A stretch of DNA of 64,000 nt from Quatrionicoccus australiensis (lineage in GTDB: Bacteria > Pseudomonadota > Gammaproteobacteria > Burkholderiales > Rhodocyclaceae): the NCBI RefSeq assembly GCF_020510425.1, contig NZ_JAHBAH010000001.1, positions 1,426,001 through 1,490,000 of the forward strand, given 5' to 3'. Each line of letters opens with the position of its first letter. The first letter of the stretch is position 1. The notes under the pieces were generated by a model. That model made no database searches and had not been told where the DNA came from. It saw only the letters and a list, made by a program, of their open reading frames with translations. The translations under genes and the position numbers were made by a program. Below, piece by piece: positions 63,138-64,000 of the stretch.

Positions 63138-63869
63138 TTAGTAGCGGAAATAGAAGGTGCCGAATTCACCGGGGTCTTGCTCAGTACGCTGCGCTTTCGA
63201 GCTTTTTACGAGATCGATATTCGATGGATCGGGAAGATCAAGGGCGCGAAAAACTTTCTCCGCCAGACGGACGAAGGGCATCCATTTGCGGGTGAGTGAC
63301 CAGGCCATTAGGGCGAAGAAGAGCATCAGGCCAGTTATCGAAAAATACAATTCTTTATATTGGAATAACTTAGGGCCAAATATGAATAAAAAAATTGGGA
63401 TCTGAATGAATAATAAGAATCCCGCTCCCCCTTTCATCCACCATTTAATTGAATTTGCCATGTGGCTTCTTGCTCCCCTTGAACAATGCGGGTAAAGCGC
63501 CACAGTTCTGTCATTTGGCCTTGCCACACCATAAGCCTCCCAATGGTCGTCAGCATTCTTCGCTGCAACCTCCACAACATCGCCTTCCCGAAACGGATTA
63601 CGCCAGACCCATCCTTTAACGGGCTTCCCATCCAGGTCGAATTCCAGATAGTCAGCCTCCTCTTCCATCGCGCCGGCATTGCTGGCGGTAGACATCGCCT
63701 GTCCACCCATATCAGCCAGGGCTGCGGCAATCGCGATCACACCCATTTTGCTCTGGTCGCTTTCGGTGAACACAAAACTGGCCGTATCACGCGCAACCTT
63801 GAGATTACGAATCGTGCCACTCAGCTTGACTAACCCATCTGCATTGGGGTGGGGCAAGAAATCCGTCAT
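63138..63869 (-). CDS. Tandem paralogue 1 of 3: membrane protein, possible immunity factor
   Basis: A 243-residue protein starting MTDFLPHPNADGLVKLSGT at 63869, directly coupled (ATGA) to the stop of the gene that enters from the right edge. It has the same layout as the other two: soluble beta-rich N-half, two membrane helices (KWWMKGGAGFLLFIQI and a second), conserved tail. The helices use AT-richer DNA than the rest. Direct coupling to the preceding gene suggests that this is the original partner and the other two are later copies. Confidence 0.78.
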   Translation of the reverse strand: MTDFLPHPNADGLVKLSGTIRNLKVARDTASFVFTESDQSKMGVIAIAAALADMGGQAMSTASNAGAMEEEADYLEFDLDGKPVKGWVWRNPFREGDVVEVAAKNADDHWEAYGVARPNDRTVALYPHCSRGARSHMANSIKWWMKGGAGFLLFIQIPIFLFIFGPKLFQYKELYFSITGLMLFFALMAWSLTRKWMPFVRLAEKVFRALDLPDPSNIDLVKSSKAQRTEQDPGEFGTFYFRY

Positions 63870-64000
63870 GAGCCAACCCCTACCGATTTCAGCGCTTCCG
63901 TGTACTCCTCCATCTGGCGCTTGGGCGTCCAGCCAGAATCACGTTTCAGGCCAAAAGCGGATCGTTCGCACCACGACTGTAGGTCATCGTCAGTAAATAT
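63866..64000 (-). CDS. 3' end of an unknown gene, possible toxin/effector
   Basis: On the minus strand the frame is open from the window edge to a TGA at 63866-63868. The readable part is 44 residues, containing LQSWCERSAFGLKRDSGWTP and ending YTEALKSVGVGS. The stop overlaps the next ATG. Too little is visible to name the protein. The fact that its tail was copied with the next gene in the tandem units suggests that the two form a functional pair, such as effector and immunity protein. Confidence 0.6.
   Translation of the reverse strand: MFTDDDLQSWCERSAFGLKRDSGWTPKRQMEEYTEALKSVGVGS

Overview
The window is GC-rich and looks chromosomal. It most resembles a betaproteobacterium, probably of the Rhodocyclales (Dechloromonas/Azonexus-like). 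That assignment rests on gene content (metG, apbC and dcd close together, PmbA/DarP/Mog neighbours, many c-di-GMP and chemotaxis genes, TRAP and TAXI transporters) and on overall protein style. No rRNA, tRNA or CRISPR array was seen.

Bases 1-19000 are mostly housekeeping. They hold the end of a TRAP large permease, dps, a TRAP binding protein, pmbA, darP, mog, a PilZ-like protein, and a tight thyA-pgi-folA run. An Arg/Lys/Orn-type decarboxylase, dcd, apbC, an OmpR-type regulator, metG and an ABC binding protein follow. Two non-coding spots stand out: a 127-bp element with 25-bp terminal inverted repeats beside dcd, and an AT-rich intergenic island with DnaA-box-like sites after metG.

Bases 19000-30500 carry an inorganic-carbon module. 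A SulP transporter on the + strand faces a five-gene, translationally coupled - strand operon. The operon encodes DabA (DUF2309, with a beta-carbonic-anhydrase-like Cys-Asp/His/Cys metal site), a NuoL-like DabB and three further NuoM/NuoN-like subunits. This is an expanded form of the DAB energy-coupled CO2/bicarbonate system and is one of the two most interesting loci.

Bases 30500-45440 hold a 2-Cys peroxiredoxin, a HTH-receiver regulator beside a soluble chemotaxis receptor, dnaE, an enoyl-CoA hydratase and a GGDEF-EAL protein with a periplasmic CxxCH haem motif. A sialidase-like pair, a double-receiver protein, a WrbA-like flavoprotein, a pirin and a divergent LysR regulator complete this part.

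Bases 45440-52000 are an accessory island: an IS1182-type remnant, an orphan vgrG whose AT-rich tail differs from its body, and an AT-rich predicted effector (3D/MltA-like cell-wall domain) with an exported likely immunity protein. An IS3-family element and a 502-bp second copy of part of vgrG follow. Bases 52000-61000 return to ordinary genes (cNMP-binding protein, arfB, ParA-like ATPase, TAXI protein, quinone oxidoreductase, FadL-type porin, YeeE/YedE pair, uvrD). Bases 61100-64000 are a second accessory locus: the end of an unknown gene followed by three tandem paralogues, two of which are preceded by a small relic of the unknown gene's 3' end. This pattern suggests duplicated immunity genes of a toxin locus.
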